A stretch of 64,000 nucleotides of DNA from Actinomyces procaprae (GCF_004798665.1 NZ_CP039292.1:2604001-2668000); one strand, 5' to 3'; counted from the stretch's first letter, positions 43,174 through 52,588 are shown. The notes: generated from the letters alone by a model not told the origin. Made by a program: numbers and translations.

Positions 43174-44082
43174 ATGGAGATCCGCACACTGCGGTACTTC
43201 GCCGCCGTGGCCCGGGAGGAGAACATGACCCGAGCCGCCGCACAGCTGCACGTCTCGCAGCCGACGCTTTCGAAGCAGATGAAGGCGCTGGAGCGGGAGT
43301 TGGGGCACAAGCTGTTCGTCAGGCACTCCTTCAGCATCGAGCTCACCGAGGAGGGCCGACTGCTGCGCGAACGGACCGAGGATCTGATCGGCCTGGCAGA
43401 TCGCATCGAGGCCGACTTCCTCGCCCTGGGTGACATCACCGGAGGCGATCTGTACCTGGGGCTGGCCGAGTCCTACCAGGTGGGTCTGCTCGCCCGCCAG
43501 CTCAGGCTGCTCAAGCAGGAGTGCCCCGGGCTGCGCTACCACGTCACCAGCGGCGACACCGAGCAGGTCACCGAGAAGCTGGACCGGGGCCTGCTCGACT
43601 TCGCGGCGATCGTCGAGGAGCCCGACGGCGAGCGCTTCAGCCGGTACGAGACGCTGCCCCTGCCCGTGGCGGACAGGTGGGGCGTGGTGCTGCGGCACGA
43701 CGACGCCCTGGCCGGCAAGAAGGCCGTCACCGTGGACGACCTGGCGGGACTACCGCTCTTCTGCTCGGAGCAGTCCTGGGCACGGGACATCCCGGCCTGG
43801 GCCGGCAGCCGCATGGGCGAGCTGCAACTTGAGGGCACCTTCCGCCTGCCCTACAACGGCGCGGTCTTCGCCCGCGAGGGCCTGGGCTACCTGCTCACCT
43901 TCGACCGCCTGGTGGACACCAGCCCCTCCAGCGGACTGGCCTTCCGCCCGCTGGAGCCGGCACTCGAGTCGCGGATGTACCTCATCTGGCGGCGGCAGCA
44001 GGCCCACTCCCCCATGGCGGAGCGCTTCCTGGAACGGCTGCGCGCCTCGCTGGCCGACGACGCCGCTCCTGCGCCCCGCTAG
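43174..44082 (+). CDS. LysR-family regulator
   Basis: A 302-residue LysR regulator: MEIRTLRYFAAVAREENMTR and AAAQLHVSQPTLSKQMKALE form the HTH, followed by an effector domain (GGDLYLGLAESYQVGLLARQ; LDFAAIVEEPDGERF). The ATG at 43174 begins the classical LysR N-terminus; an in-frame ATG 45 bases earlier would add an unlikely leader. The gene diverges from the Cys-type hydrolase and most likely regulates it. The next gene to the right is convergent. Confidence 0.9.
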   Translation: MEIRTLRYFAAVAREENMTRAAAQLHVSQPTLSKQMKALERELGHKLFVRHSFSIELTEEGRLLRERTEDLIGLADRIEADFLALGDITGGDLYLGLAESYQVGLLARQLRLLKQECPGLRYHVTSGDTEQVTEKLDRGLLDFAAIVEEPDGERFSRYETLPLPVADRWGVVLRHDDALAGKKAVTVDDLAGLPLFCSEQSWARDIPAWAGSRMGELQLEGTFRLPYNGAVFAREGLGYLLTFDRLVDTSPSSGLAFRPLEPALESRMYLIWRRQQAHSPMAERFLERLRASLADDAAPAPR

Positions 44083-44108
44083 TAGCCCCCTATTCCGAGA
44101 CCGGCACC

Positions 44109-44122
44109 GTCGGCATGCCGAC
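44109..44122. terminator. Palindrome between convergent lysR and lacI
   Basis: GTCGGCATGCCGAC is a perfect 14-bp palindrome 27 bases after the lysR stop. It may contribute to termination; without a loop it is a weak candidate. Confidence 0.3.
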
Positions 44123-44173
44123 ATCCCCTTGGAACTCCCCGAGCGCCTGCGGTCGACGATTGAACTGAGCATC

Positions 44174-45226
44174 CTAGGCGCCGGGCCCGATCTCCCCACT
44201 GCCACGAGTAATGAACTGCGTGGGGATCACAATGTGCTCTGGTTGGAGTGCCTCACCCTCCAGGCGGCGGAACAGGCGCTGCGCAGCCACCCTTCCCATG
44301 CGCCGTGGATCCTGCCGCACCACCGTGAGCGCCGGCTGAAGCATGTCCGCAAGCGGCAGGTCGTCGAAGCCGATATGCGCAATCCGCCTCCGCAGGTCCA
44401 GCCTATGCAACGCATGCAGCGCCCCCTCGGTGAGGAGGTTCTGCCCACTGAAGATCGCCGTCGGCGGGCTCGGCTCACTGAACAGTCCAGTGACGGCGCG
44501 CTCGGCGGATTCAGGACCAACCAGTCCCGAGACAACCAGCGCACCGCCGGCATCGGCACCGTATGCCGCGAAGGCCGCATTGAATCCCTCCCGGCGCTCC
44601 ACTGCCGTGGCTACATTCAGACGCTCGGTGAGCAGCGCGATACGCCGGTGCCCACGCTCAAGCAGATGCAGGGTGGCCCGCTCGGCCGCAGACCGGGTGT
44701 CACTGGTTACGCAGTCGGCCTCGACGGCGTGCGGAGCACGGTCGACGAACACGATCGGCACGCCCAGATGCAGAACCCGCTCCAATGCGGCGCCGTCCAC
44801 CGTGGTGGTGTTGACGATGATCCCGTCCACGTGGCGCCTGATTGAGTCCTCCACCGCCGCCACCTCCCGGTCCGGCCGCTCATCCAGGCTGGAGGCCAGC
44901 ACCGCCACATCGTGCTCCCGGGCAACGTCCTCGACTCCCCGGTGAAGCTCACCGGCGAAGGGATTGTCAACACTGCCCACCAGCAGGGCAATCGTGCGTG
45001 TGGCTCCGCCGGGGCGACGCAGGCTGCCGGCACGCAGGTCCACGTGGTAGTCCAGCTCCCGCACCGCCTCCCACACGCGCTCCGCCGTGGCATCGGCGAC
45101 ATTGGGTTCCCCGTTAACAACACGCGAGACCGTCTTCACTCCCACCCCAGCCAGGCGGGCGACCTGCTTCATAGTCGCGCGCGGCCGCACCCCCGACGCC
45201 GCGCCGACGGACGAGTATGACGCCAC
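44174..45226 (-). CDS. LacI-family repressor of the adjacent sugar importer
   Basis: A 350-residue LacI/RbsR-type repressor. The HTH is ATMKQVARLAGVGVKTVSRV with the hinge helix NGEPNVADATAERVWEAVRE. The sugar-binding core begins IALLVGSVDNPFAGELHRGV and includes GIIVNTTTVDG and HIGFDDLPLADML. GTG 45226 follows AGGAGACA and is the right place for the HTH; the longer upstream frame is not coding-like. It is divergent from an RbsABC-like importer, with a LacI operator in between. Confidence 0.92.
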   Translation of the reverse strand: MASYSSVGAASGVRPRATMKQVARLAGVGVKTVSRVVNGEPNVADATAERVWEAVRELDYHVDLRAGSLRRPGGATRTIALLVGSVDNPFAGELHRGVEDVAREHDVAVLASSLDERPDREVAAVEDSIRRHVDGIIVNTTTVDGAALERVLHLGVPIVFVDRAPHAVEADCVTSDTRSAAERATLHLLERGHRRIALLTERLNVATAVERREGFNAAFAAYGADAGGALVVSGLVGPESAERAVTGLFSEPSPPTAIFSGQNLLTEGALHALHRLDLRRRIAHIGFDDLPLADMLQPALTVVRQDPRRMGRVAAQRLFRRLEGEALQPEHIVIPTQFITRGSGEIGPGA

Positions 45227-45293
45227 TGTCTCCTCCCCGAATCTCAAGACGCACTTGACCCACGTGGTGACCAACCGTACCATCGACACTGCG

Positions 45294-45311
45294 GTTGACA
45301 TCGTTGTCAGC
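45294..45311. promoter_or_regulatory. LacI-type operator
   Basis: GTTGACATCGTTGTCAGC contains TGACA-TCGT-TGTCA with the central CG typical of LacI-family sites. It sits 68 bases upstream of the lacI start and 116 bases before the importer, so it could repress both. Confidence 0.65.
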
Positions 45312-45426
45312 ACTGGAACGCCGCGGTTGGAGGGGTTCCAGTACCCCACTCCCACAGCCGCTTCGGCGGTTCTCCCAACCACCCCGGCACTGCCGGGATC
45401 GGGCACCTACAAGCAATGGAGCAGAT

Positions 45427-46941
45427 ATGGCACCACCACAACCACCCCTGCTGAGACTTACAGACGTCTCCAAGTCCTTTCCCGGCGTGCAGGCCCTCAG
45501 CGGCGTCTCCTTCGATCTGCAGCCCGGGGAGGTGCACGCCCTCGTCGGTGAGAACGGAGCCGGCAAGTCCACACTCGTCAAGATCCTCACCGGCATCCAC
45601 CCCGACTTCGAGGGCAGCTACGAGTACGGCGGCGCCCCGGCCGCCTTCCACTCCATCCGCGACGCCCAGCGCGCCGGGATCGCCATCGTCCACCAGGAAC
45701 TCAACATGATGGCCGACCTGAGCGTCGCGCAGAACATCTTCATCGGCAGGGAGTCCTCCTCCCTGCTGGTCTCCGATCGCGTACTGAACCGCCGCGCCCA
45801 GGAGCTGCTCGCCGAGCACGAGGTCGATGTTGCCCCGCAAACCCTGCTGCGGGACCTGTCGGTCTCCAAGGCACAGCTGGTGGAGATCGTGCGCGCCATG
45901 TCCTTCGAGGCGACCAAGGTGCTGATTCTGGACGAGCCGACGGCGGCGCTGTCGGAGGCCGAGAGCGCCGAGCTGCTTCAGCGAGTGCGACGACTGCGGG
46001 ACCGCGGTGTCTCGGTCGTCTACATCTCCCACCGCATGCACGAGGTCATGGCGATAGCCGACCGCATCACGGTCCTGCGCGACGGCGCGCACGTGGGCAC
46101 GCTCAAAACGGCCGACACCAACCTCGATGAGATCATCGAGATGATGGTCGGCCGGCAGGTCGTCAACACCCCCAAGGCCGCATCCGAGGTGGCACCGGAC
46201 GCACCCGTCGTCATGCGCGCTGAGCACCTGGCCTCCGCCGACGTCCAGGACGTGTCCTTCACCCTCCGCCGCGGGGAGATCCTCGGATTCGCGGGCCTGG
46301 TCGGCGCCGGCCGCACGGAGACCATGCGGATTGTCGCAGGCGCGGACCGTCCCACATCCGGGCGGCTGGAGGTCAACGGCACCGAGGTGTCCTTCCACCG
46401 CCCCAAGGACGCCATTCGTGCGGGAATCGCCTATCTGTCCGAGGATCGCAAGCGCTTCGGCCTGGTCACGGGCCTATCCGTCAGCGACAACACGGTGCTG
46501 GCCTCCTACGACGCCTTCACCACCGCCACGGTCGTACACGAACGTGCGGTACAACGCGCAACCCGCAAGTACGTGGACATGCTGCGCATCAAGACCCCGT
46601 CCACACGCCAGCGCGTACGCAACCTCTCCGGCGGCAACCAGCAGAAGGTGGTGCTGGCCAAGTGGCTGCTGCGCGACGTCGACATCCTCATCTTCGATGA
46701 GCCCACGCGCGGCATCGACATCGGTGCGCGCGCAGAGATCTATCAGCTCATGCGCGACCTGGTCGCGCAGGGGAAATCAATCATCCTCGTCTCCTCGGAC
46801 CTTGACGAGGTCCTCCACCTGTCCGATCGCGTGGTTGTCATGCGCGAGGGACGCAAGACCGGGGAGCTGGACGCCTCCGAGGCGACGCAGATCAAGATCA
46901 TGGAATTGGCCACCAAGCAGGAAGAAGGTCGCGCAGCATGA
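45427..46941 (+). CDS. Sugar ABC importer ATPase (RbsA/MglA-like, two domains)
   Basis: A 504-residue duplicated ATPase. Domain 1 has GENGAGKST, HQELNMMADLSVAQNIFIGR, VSKAQLVEIVRAM (degenerate signature), VLILDEPTAALSE and YISHRMHE. Domain 2 has GLVGAGRTET as its altered P-loop, YLSEDRKRFGLVTGLSVSDN, NLSGGNQQKVVLAKWL and IFDEPTRGIDIGARAEIY. This is the CUT2 (ribose/galactose/xylose) importer pattern. GGAG lies five bases before ATG 45427; the upstream frame carries a likely operator. First gene of the sugar operon. Confidence 0.93.
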   Translation: MAPPQPPLLRLTDVSKSFPGVQALSGVSFDLQPGEVHALVGENGAGKSTLVKILTGIHPDFEGSYEYGGAPAAFHSIRDAQRAGIAIVHQELNMMADLSVAQNIFIGRESSSLLVSDRVLNRRAQELLAEHEVDVAPQTLLRDLSVSKAQLVEIVRAMSFEATKVLILDEPTAALSEAESAELLQRVRRLRDRGVSVVYISHRMHEVMAIADRITVLRDGAHVGTLKTADTNLDEIIEMMVGRQVVNTPKAASEVAPDAPVVMRAEHLASADVQDVSFTLRRGEILGFAGLVGAGRTETMRIVAGADRPTSGRLEVNGTEVSFHRPKDAIRAGIAYLSEDRKRFGLVTGLSVSDNTVLASYDAFTTATVVHERAVQRATRKYVDMLRIKTPSTRQRVRNLSGGNQQKVVLAKWLLRDVDILIFDEPTRGIDIGARAEIYQLMRDLVAQGKSIILVSSDLDEVLHLSDRVVVMREGRKTGELDASEATQIKIMELATKQEEGRAA

Positions 46942-47921
46942 GCGCAAACATCACCAAGAACAACCCACTGCGGGCGCTGCCGATGCAACAGCTGATGGCG
47001 CTGGCCGCACTGGTCATCCTGTATGCGTTCTTCGCCGTATTCGGCAATCACTTCCTGTCCCCCAGCACCTTCGTGTCGATCCTCGACTCCTCCTACTACA
47101 TCGGCTTCCTGGCCATTGGCATGACCTTCGTGATCATCACCGCGGGCATCGACCTGTCCTCCGGGACGGTAATGGTCGGCTCCGCGCTGGTCGGCGGGGT
47201 CGCCTACAACGTATGGCACCTGCCTATCGGCCTCGCACTGCTGGTGGTACTGGCAACCGGAGTCGCCTTCGGCATCGGCAACGGGATCCTGGTCGGTTTC
47301 CTGCATATCCCGCCCTTCATCGCCACCCTGGGCATGCAGTTCGCCTCCCTGGGGCTGTGCGCGGTGATCGCCCAGGTGCAGACGCAGACCTACCCGAGCC
47401 TCACATCCGCTGACGGCTGGTTCAAGACGGTCCTGTACAAGGCGGGGGACCTGCCCGTGGGCATCCTCTGGCTGGCCGCCTTCTTCGTGATCGCCTGGTT
47501 CATCCTCACCCGCACCAAGCTCGGCCGCTACACCTACGCCATCGGCTCCAACGAGGAGGCGGTCGAGCTGTCGGGCGTGGTGGTCTCCCGCTGGAAGTTC
47601 TGGGTCTACGTGCTCAACGGCTTCTTCTGCGGACTGGCCGGGGTCATCTACGCCGCCACCTTCTCCTCCATTACCCCGCAGACCGGCAACGGCCAGGAGA
47701 TGTATGCGATCGCCGCCTGCGTGATCGGCGGTACCTCACTGGCCGGAGGCGTCGGCTCGCTGTGGGGAACCATCATCGGCGTCTTCGTCATCTCCGTACT
47801 CAAGACCGGCCTGCTGTCAATGGGCCTGCCCGTGCAGTGGCAGCAGGTCCTTATCGGCGTCGTCGTTGTGCTGGCGGTCCTACTGGACGTCATCCGCACC
47901 CGCCGCGCCGGCCGCGCGTAA
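46938..47921 (+). CDS. Sugar ABC importer permease (RbsC-like)
   Basis: A 327-residue CUT2 permease with about ten helices. FVIITAGIDLSSGTVMVGSA is the signature near helix 3, FLHIPPFIATLGMQFASLGL the next, YAIGSNEEAVELSGVVVSRW the EAA-like cytoplasmic loop, and IAACVIGGTSLAGGVGSLWG the conserved C-terminal turn. It overlaps the ATPase by four bases (ATGA). The substrate-binding lipoprotein follows 49 bases later, completing the importer. Confidence 0.92.
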   Translation: MSANITKNNPLRALPMQQLMALAALVILYAFFAVFGNHFLSPSTFVSILDSSYYIGFLAIGMTFVIITAGIDLSSGTVMVGSALVGGVAYNVWHLPIGLALLVVLATGVAFGIGNGILVGFLHIPPFIATLGMQFASLGLCAVIAQVQTQTYPSLTSADGWFKTVLYKAGDLPVGILWLAAFFVIAWFILTRTKLGRYTYAIGSNEEAVELSGVVVSRWKFWVYVLNGFFCGLAGVIYAATFSSITPQTGNGQEMYAIAACVIGGTSLAGGVGSLWGTIIGVFVISVLKTGLLSMGLPVQWQQVLIGVVVVLAVLLDVIRTRRAGRA

Positions 47922-47970
47922 TCCCAAGAACGAATCAAATCCCATTCCACCCATGAAAGGAATCACCACC

Positions 47971-49086
47971 ATGACCACCACTCTCACCCGGAGGACCGCG
48001 CTGACGGCGGCACTCGCCTCCGCCTGCTCCCTGTCCCTGCTGGCCGCGTGCAGCGACGACGGCGGCTCCGCCGGCGCGGACGGCAAGATGAAGGTCATCA
48101 TCATCTCCAAGAGCTACCAGAACCAGTTCTACCAGGCCGCCTTCAAGGGCGCGCAGGACGCTGCCGATGAGCTCGGCGTGGTCCTGGAGACCAACGGTCC
48201 CGACGCCGAGAGCAACGTCTCCCAGCAGGTGGAGCAGCTGGCCTCGGCGGTCAACCAGCGGCCGGCCGCAATCGCCCTGGCCGCCTGCCAGCCCGACGCC
48301 GTTCAGGACGCCCTGGTGAACGCCAAGAACCAGAACATCCCGGTGATCGGTTTCGACTCGGGCGTGCCCGACGACGCCTCCGGAGCGGTGCTTGCCACCG
48401 CGACCACGGACAATGAGGCGGCCGGCGGAAACGTCGCCACCAACCTCGCCGCCAACACCGATCTGCAATCCGCCCTGGCCTCCGCGAGCGCGGACTCACC
48501 CGCCGTCATCGGCGTCCTGGCACAGGACTCGACCTCCGGCTCGATCGTCCAGCGCGTGGACGGCTTCACCGCCACCCTGGTCGCCGAACTGGAGAAGCTC
48601 GACGGCCTCGCGGGGGCGGTGGACGTCTCCGGGCAGCAGCGCTGGACCACGCCGTCGTCCAACCCTGCCAAGGCGAAGATCGTGGTGACCGTGCCGCCCA
48701 CCACCAGCCAGGCGGACATCCAGTCCGCGGCCGCCTCGATCCTGTCCACGGATGGACTGGTCGCGTTGTTCGCTGCGAACCAGGACGCCGTCAACGGCGT
48801 CATCAGCGCCACCGCTGACGCCTCCCAGCTGGATCGCGACTCCGGCCGCTACAAGGATCTGCTAGTGGTCGGCTTCGACGCCGGCACTTCGCAGAAGGAC
48901 GCCGTGCGTTCCGGGGCCTTCCTCGGCTCGGTGACTCAGGACCCCTACCAGATGGGATACCAGGCGGTCACCCTTGCCGTGCAGGCGGCCAATGGTGAGA
49001 CCGTTGCGGACGTGGACACCGGTTCACACTGGTACGACTCCACAAACATCGATGATGAGGACATCTCGGTGCTGCTGTACGACTGA
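47971..49086 (+). CDS. Sugar-binding lipoprotein (RbsB-like)
   Basis: A 371-residue periplasmic-binding-protein-like lipoprotein. The signal peptide MTTTLTRRTALTAALASACS ends in the lipobox LLAAC with the lipidated Cys at residue 27. The mature protein has MKVIIISKSYQNQFYQAAFK, AESNVSQQVEQLASAVNQRP, IPVIGFDSGVPDDASGAVLA, VIGVLAQDSTSGSIVQRVDG and FDAGTSQKDAVRSGAFLGSV, the peripla_BP_4 pattern. Asp and Asn residues at these sites contact pyranose sugars in relatives; the exact sugar is unknown. AAGGA is nine bases before ATG 47971. Confidence 0.92.
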   Translation: MTTTLTRRTALTAALASACSLSLLAACSDDGGSAGADGKMKVIIISKSYQNQFYQAAFKGAQDAADELGVVLETNGPDAESNVSQQVEQLASAVNQRPAAIALAACQPDAVQDALVNAKNQNIPVIGFDSGVPDDASGAVLATATTDNEAAGGNVATNLAANTDLQSALASASADSPAVIGVLAQDSTSGSIVQRVDGFTATLVAELEKLDGLAGAVDVSGQQRWTTPSSNPAKAKIVVTVPPTTSQADIQSAAASILSTDGLVALFAANQDAVNGVISATADASQLDRDSGRYKDLLVVGFDAGTSQKDAVRSGAFLGSVTQDPYQMGYQAVTLAVQAANGETVADVDTGSHWYDSTNIDDEDISVLLYD

Positions 49087-49100
49087 GCTCATCTGAACCA

Positions 49101-49139
49101 CATGGTGGCCGGGCGGGGCGTTTCCGCCCGGCCACCATG
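49101..49139. terminator. Bidirectional terminator after the sugar operon
   Basis: Arms CATGGTGGCCGGGCGG (49101-49116) and CCGCCCGGCCACCATG (49124-49139) are perfectly complementary over 16 bp, loop GGCGTTT. It separates the importer from the convergent ABC-F gene. Confidence 0.85.
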
Positions 49140-49202
49140 CCTGGTCCACTGCGGTCGCACCCCACTCCGGTTCAGGAACAGCAACTCGCAAGAGACGGCC
49201 GC

Positions 49203-50696
49203 CTACCCCACTACCAGCCGCAGTCGGCCCGCGCTCTCGTTGTCGATCCGCCAGGTTTTGGAGGTGGTCGCCTCTACCAGGGCGACGTCGTGGGAGACGA
49301 GTAGCAGCGCCCCCGGGAATGGCGCCAGCATCCTCTCCAGCGCCCTGATGGAGCCGATGTCCAGGTGGTTGGTGGGCTCGTCCATGACGATGAGCTCCGG
49401 CCGGTCGAGGACGCCGAGGGCGAGCATGAGCTTGCGCATCTCGCCGGGGCTGACCTCCTCCCCCGCCAGAACCCGCTCCGGCGAGGAGTTGAGCCCGGCT
49501 ACGACCGACAGCACGCGGCCGCGGCACTCGGCGTCCAGCCCGGCCAGGCGCGCCAGTGTTCCCTCCCGCGCCGCCCGGTCGGGTTCTTGGGGCACATACA
49601 GCCGCGCCGTGTCCTCCGGTATCCGCGCCAGCAGGGCGCGGACGAGTGTGGTCTTGCCGGTGCCGTTGTCACCCACGAGTGCCACGTGGTCGCGACTGCC
49701 CAGGTGCAGCGCCGGCGTGCGCAGGGTTGTGGCCTCCCCCAGGGGCAGGGCGAGCGGCTGTGTGTGCAGCAGCACCGGACGGCGACTCGGGGCGGAGTCG
49801 GCCCACAGGTCGGCGTCGTAGCGTTTGTCGATGTGCATGGCCTCCACTTTGGCGTTCGCGCGGGCGAGCCGGGCCTCCATGCGGGAGGCGAGCCGGCCCG
49901 TCTTGCCGTCCTGTCCACTCACCACGGCTAGGCGTCTGCGGAAGCGCGCGTCGTTGTCGTGCTTGGCGATGTTGCGGGCGGAGCGGCGGGAGGCGGTGCG
50001 GGAGGCCTCCTCGCGGCGTCGTTGGGTCTCTCGGGCCAGGCGCCGCCGCTCCCGCCTGGCCGCCTCAAGACGCTGGACGGCGCCCTCCCGCTCCAGCTCG
50101 GCCTGGGCGAAGCCCTGCGTGTATCCGCCCGGCCGCATGACGGCGGTACCGGCGTTCATGAACAGGCACTGAGCGCACAGGTCATCCAGCAGGGCGCGGT
50201 CGTGGGAGATGAGGATGCCGACGCCGTTGAAACGCGCCAGGGCGGCACGGATGGCCGTGCGGGCCGCGGCGTCGGCATGGTTGGTCGGCTCGTCCACCAC
50301 CAGCAGGTCCGGCTGCTCCCAAAGCGCACAGGCGACCTGGACCAGCTTGCGCTGTCCGCCCGAGAGCGTGTCGTAGCGCCACGCCCACTCGTCGGCGACG
50401 CCGAGGTCGCGGCGCAGCCGCATGGCAACCTCGTCATAGGCGCAGGCGAAGTCCAGCAGCGCCGACGGTGGCGCGGCGGCGTCCTGAGCACAGTAGTGGG
50501 CCACCAGCCGCGGAGCCACTGCGCCGGCGTCGGGCTTCAGTTCCCCGCAGGCGATGCGGGCGAGGGTGGTCTTGCCGCAGCCGTTGTCGCCGACGACGCC
50601 GGTCCAGCCGGCCGGGAAGGTGGCGGTGACTCCGGCCAGCGCCGGAGACGCGGCGCCGGGGTAGGTGTGGTGGATATCGGACAGGGTGAGCTGCAT
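49203..50696 (-). CDS. ABC-F family ATPase
   Basis: A 497-residue soluble protein with two ABC domains and no membrane part. Domain 1: VVGDNGCGKTTLARIACGE, signature LSGGQRKLVQVA, LLVVDEPTNHADAAA, LISHDRALLDD. The linker is long, charged and helical (LEAARRERRRLARETQRRRE), as in ribosome-binding ABC-F proteins. Domain 2: LVGDNGTGKTTLVRALLARI, a short signature SPGEMRKLMLALG, LIVMDEPTNHLDIGSI. Such proteins either protect the ribosome from antibiotics or tune translation. The start's Shine-Dalgarno is buried in a perfect hairpin, which points to regulated translation as in resistance-type members. Confidence 0.88.
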   Translation of the reverse strand: MQLTLSDIHHTYPGAASPALAGVTATFPAGWTGVVGDNGCGKTTLARIACGELKPDAGAVAPRLVAHYCAQDAAAPPSALLDFACAYDEVAMRLRRDLGVADEWAWRYDTLSGGQRKLVQVACALWEQPDLLVVDEPTNHADAAARTAIRAALARFNGVGILISHDRALLDDLCAQCLFMNAGTAVMRPGGYTQGFAQAELEREGAVQRLEAARRERRRLARETQRRREEASRTASRRSARNIAKHDNDARFRRRLAVVSGQDGKTGRLASRMEARLARANAKVEAMHIDKRYDADLWADSAPSRRPVLLHTQPLALPLGEATTLRTPALHLGSRDHVALVGDNGTGKTTLVRALLARIPEDTARLYVPQEPDRAAREGTLARLAGLDAECRGRVLSVVAGLNSSPERVLAGEEVSPGEMRKLMLALGVLDRPELIVMDEPTNHLDIGSIRALERMLAPFPGALLLVSHDVALVEATTSKTWRIDNESAGRLRLVVG

Positions 50697-50700
50697 GCGG

Positions 50701-50720
50701 GCCTCCTGGGGGTAGGAGGC
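50701..50720 (-). promoter_or_regulatory. Hairpin sequestering the ABC-F ribosome-binding site
   Basis: On the coding strand GCCTCCT-ACCCCC-AGGAGGC is a perfect seven-base stem-loop, followed by CCGC and the ATG. The right arm is the Shine-Dalgarno AGGAGG itself and the left arm its exact complement, so ribosome access would require opening the hairpin. Confidence 0.75.
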
Positions 50721-51053
50721 CGTGCGGCGGTGCAGGCTGTTCGCAGTTTCGCAACGAGGGCTGTCCGACGATGCCGTACTTGCGCGGAGGATGCCACGTC
50801 CGTCGGGGCGGGTCAGGCATTCATCCGGTCGGTGCGAGTTCAGGCCGACGGCGGATCGGTATGGAGGTCAGCGACGCTGCACCCCGGGCACGGCCTCATG
50901 GGTTGAGTCTGTTTCCGTGCGCCCGTGGGGCATCGCTACTTCCTCATGCGCCTAACGCTAGTGGGCAGTCGTGTGCCCGTCCAGCACTGCCGCGGTCTTT
51001 CCCGCCTTCGACAGTCCTCCGCCGCGGCTGCGTAGTCGACGTGCGAGGCGCGG

Positions 51054-51091
51054 CTCCGCCCCGGCGAGCATGAGCCACTGCCGGGGCGGAG
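51054..51091 (-). terminator. Terminator of the aldo/keto reductase gene
   Basis: CTCCGCCCCGGC (51054-51065) and GCCGGGGCGGAG (51080-51091) form a perfect 12-bp stem 20 bases beyond the reductase stop. Confidence 0.7.
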
Positions 51092-51111
51092 CGATTCTGA
51101 TCGTGATTCGG

Positions 51112-52122
51112 TTACTTGCTCACGCTGGTGCCGGCGAGCGGCTTGTCGCCGGGGCGGGCGAGCGGGCCGACCAGCTCGTGGGGCTGGTAGGGCTCCTCCA
51201 GGTAGGCGATCTCCTCGTCGGTGAGCTTCAGGTCCAGGGCGCGCACGGCGTCGTCGACCCGGCTGGGCCGCGAGCAGCCGACCAGCGGCGCGGCCACGCC
51301 CCGCGCCCAGTGCCAGGCGAGTGCCACATCCGCCATGGGCACGCCGTGCTTGTCCGCCGTCTCGGCCACGCGCTCGATGATGGGCATGTCGATCTCACGG
51401 TCGCGGTCGTACTTGCTGCTCATGACCTTGTCGGTGGTCGAGCGCACGGAGTCGGAGTCCCAGGTGCGGCGGGTCAGGTGGCCGGAGGCCAGCGGGCTGT
51501 AGGGGGTCAGGGACATGCCGTACTGCTGGCACACGGGAATCAGCTCGCGCTCGTCCTCACGGTAGAGCAGGTTGTAGTGGTTCTGCATGGAGGCGAAGCG
51601 GGTCCAGCCGTTCGCCTCCGCAGCCAGCTGCAGGTTGTGCAGCTGGTAGCCGAACATGGCCGAGGCGCCCAGGGCCCGGACCTTGCCCGCCTTCACCAGG
51701 CCGTCCAGCGCCTCCATGGTCTCCTCGATCGGGGTGTCGTAGTCGAAGCGGTGGATGATGTACAGGTCCAGGTAGTCGGTACCCAGGCGCTTCAGCGAGC
51801 CCTCGATCTCCCGGTTGACCGCCTCCCGGGAAAGGTGTCCCTCGTTGAAGTAGACCTTGGAGGCGAGTACCACGTCCTCCCGCTTGACGCCGAGGTTCTT
51901 AAGCGACTGTCCGATGAACTCCTCGCTGGTGCCGCGGGCGTAGACGTTGGCGGTGTCGATGAAGTTCACGCCCAGCTCCAGTGCCCGGGCGATCACCGCC
52001 TGGGTGGCGGACTGGTCTATCACCCACTGGTGGGAGTCGGGGAAGGCCTTCCCGAAGCTCATGCCGCCGATGCACAGGCGGGGAATGGTGATATCCGTGG
52101 TTCCGAGCTTGGTGTACTCCAT
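51112..52122 (-). CDS. Aldo/keto reductase (YgbS/PhdL-like, AKR family)
   Basis: A 336-residue aldo/keto reductase of the longer type. LGTTDITIPRLCIGGMSFGK opens the barrel; NFIDTANVYARGTSEEFIGQ carries the catalytic Asp and Tyr, LASKVYF the Lys and YLDLYIIHRFDYDTPIEE the His. The cofactor end includes VGCSRPSRVDDAVRALDLKL. AAGGAGA lies eight bases before the ATG at 52122. It is alone and divergent from a membrane-anchored protein. The substrate is unknown. Confidence 0.9.
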   Translation of the reverse strand: MEYTKLGTTDITIPRLCIGGMSFGKAFPDSHQWVIDQSATQAVIARALELGVNFIDTANVYARGTSEEFIGQSLKNLGVKREDVVLASKVYFNEGHLSREAVNREIEGSLKRLGTDYLDLYIIHRFDYDTPIEETMEALDGLVKAGKVRALGASAMFGYQLHNLQLAAEANGWTRFASMQNHYNLLYREDERELIPVCQQYGMSLTPYSPLASGHLTRRTWDSDSVRSTTDKVMSSKYDRDREIDMPIIERVAETADKHGVPMADVALAWHWARGVAAPLVGCSRPSRVDDAVRALDLKLTDEEIAYLEEPYQPHELVGPLARPGDKPLAGTSVSK

Positions 52123-52588
52123 GTCAGAGTCTCCTTGGGTACGTGAGTCGGTTGCGCATTCGGGCCGGGGCGGCAGCGCCGTCGCCCGAGTCTCAGCCTG
52201 CCCCGGGCTGCGCTCGTGCAGCCAGGTTCTGGCAGTGCCCCCGTGGCCCCGCGCCCGCTTAAGCCCGCCACACCGCCCGGGAGCAGGTATCGCAGAACCG
52301 CGGTCCACCGTCGGCGGAGGAATAACGCCCATTGGCGCCCCGCTGTTAGTGGCCCCCCTCGCACAATCCGTCAGAAACCACCTCTGACCTGCACTAACGC
52401 AGTTGAGACAAGAGGTCCCAGGGGCGCCCTGCCGAAAGCGTCGGCATACGGCGTTCTCACGGTAACCAAGCATCCGGAGAGTGCGAACGTAACGAATCAC
52501 CTCAACTGCTAGCAATGTCATATCTAGCAAGTACCATTGCGTCACCGGCAGCTCGCCGTCACACGTTCCCGATGCCCCAGGAGCCGTC
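52123..52588. other. Gene-free 466 bp divergent region
   Basis: No gene seen. A TGCTAG-N11-CTAGCA inverted repeat at 52507-52529 lies 60 bases before the next gene and may be an operator. Otherwise no recognised pattern. Confidence 0.5.

Larger units (their letters stand above)
50697..51111. other. Gene-free 415 bp between ABC-F and aldo/keto reductase
   Basis: It holds the ABC-F leader with its hairpin and, at the right end, the reductase terminator. A minus-strand open frame from 50820 could act as a leader peptide for the ABC-F gene but has no convincing Shine-Dalgarno. Nothing else is seen. Confidence 0.6.

Noticed and set aside
45295..45426. An extended N-terminus for the sugar ATPase
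   Set aside because: It would cover the LacI operator and lacks a Shine-Dalgarno; the ABC pattern starts just after ATG 45427.
50434..50820. A separate gene overlapping the ABC-F start
   Set aside because: Pro/Arg-rich with no family pattern; at best its first codons could be a leader peptide.
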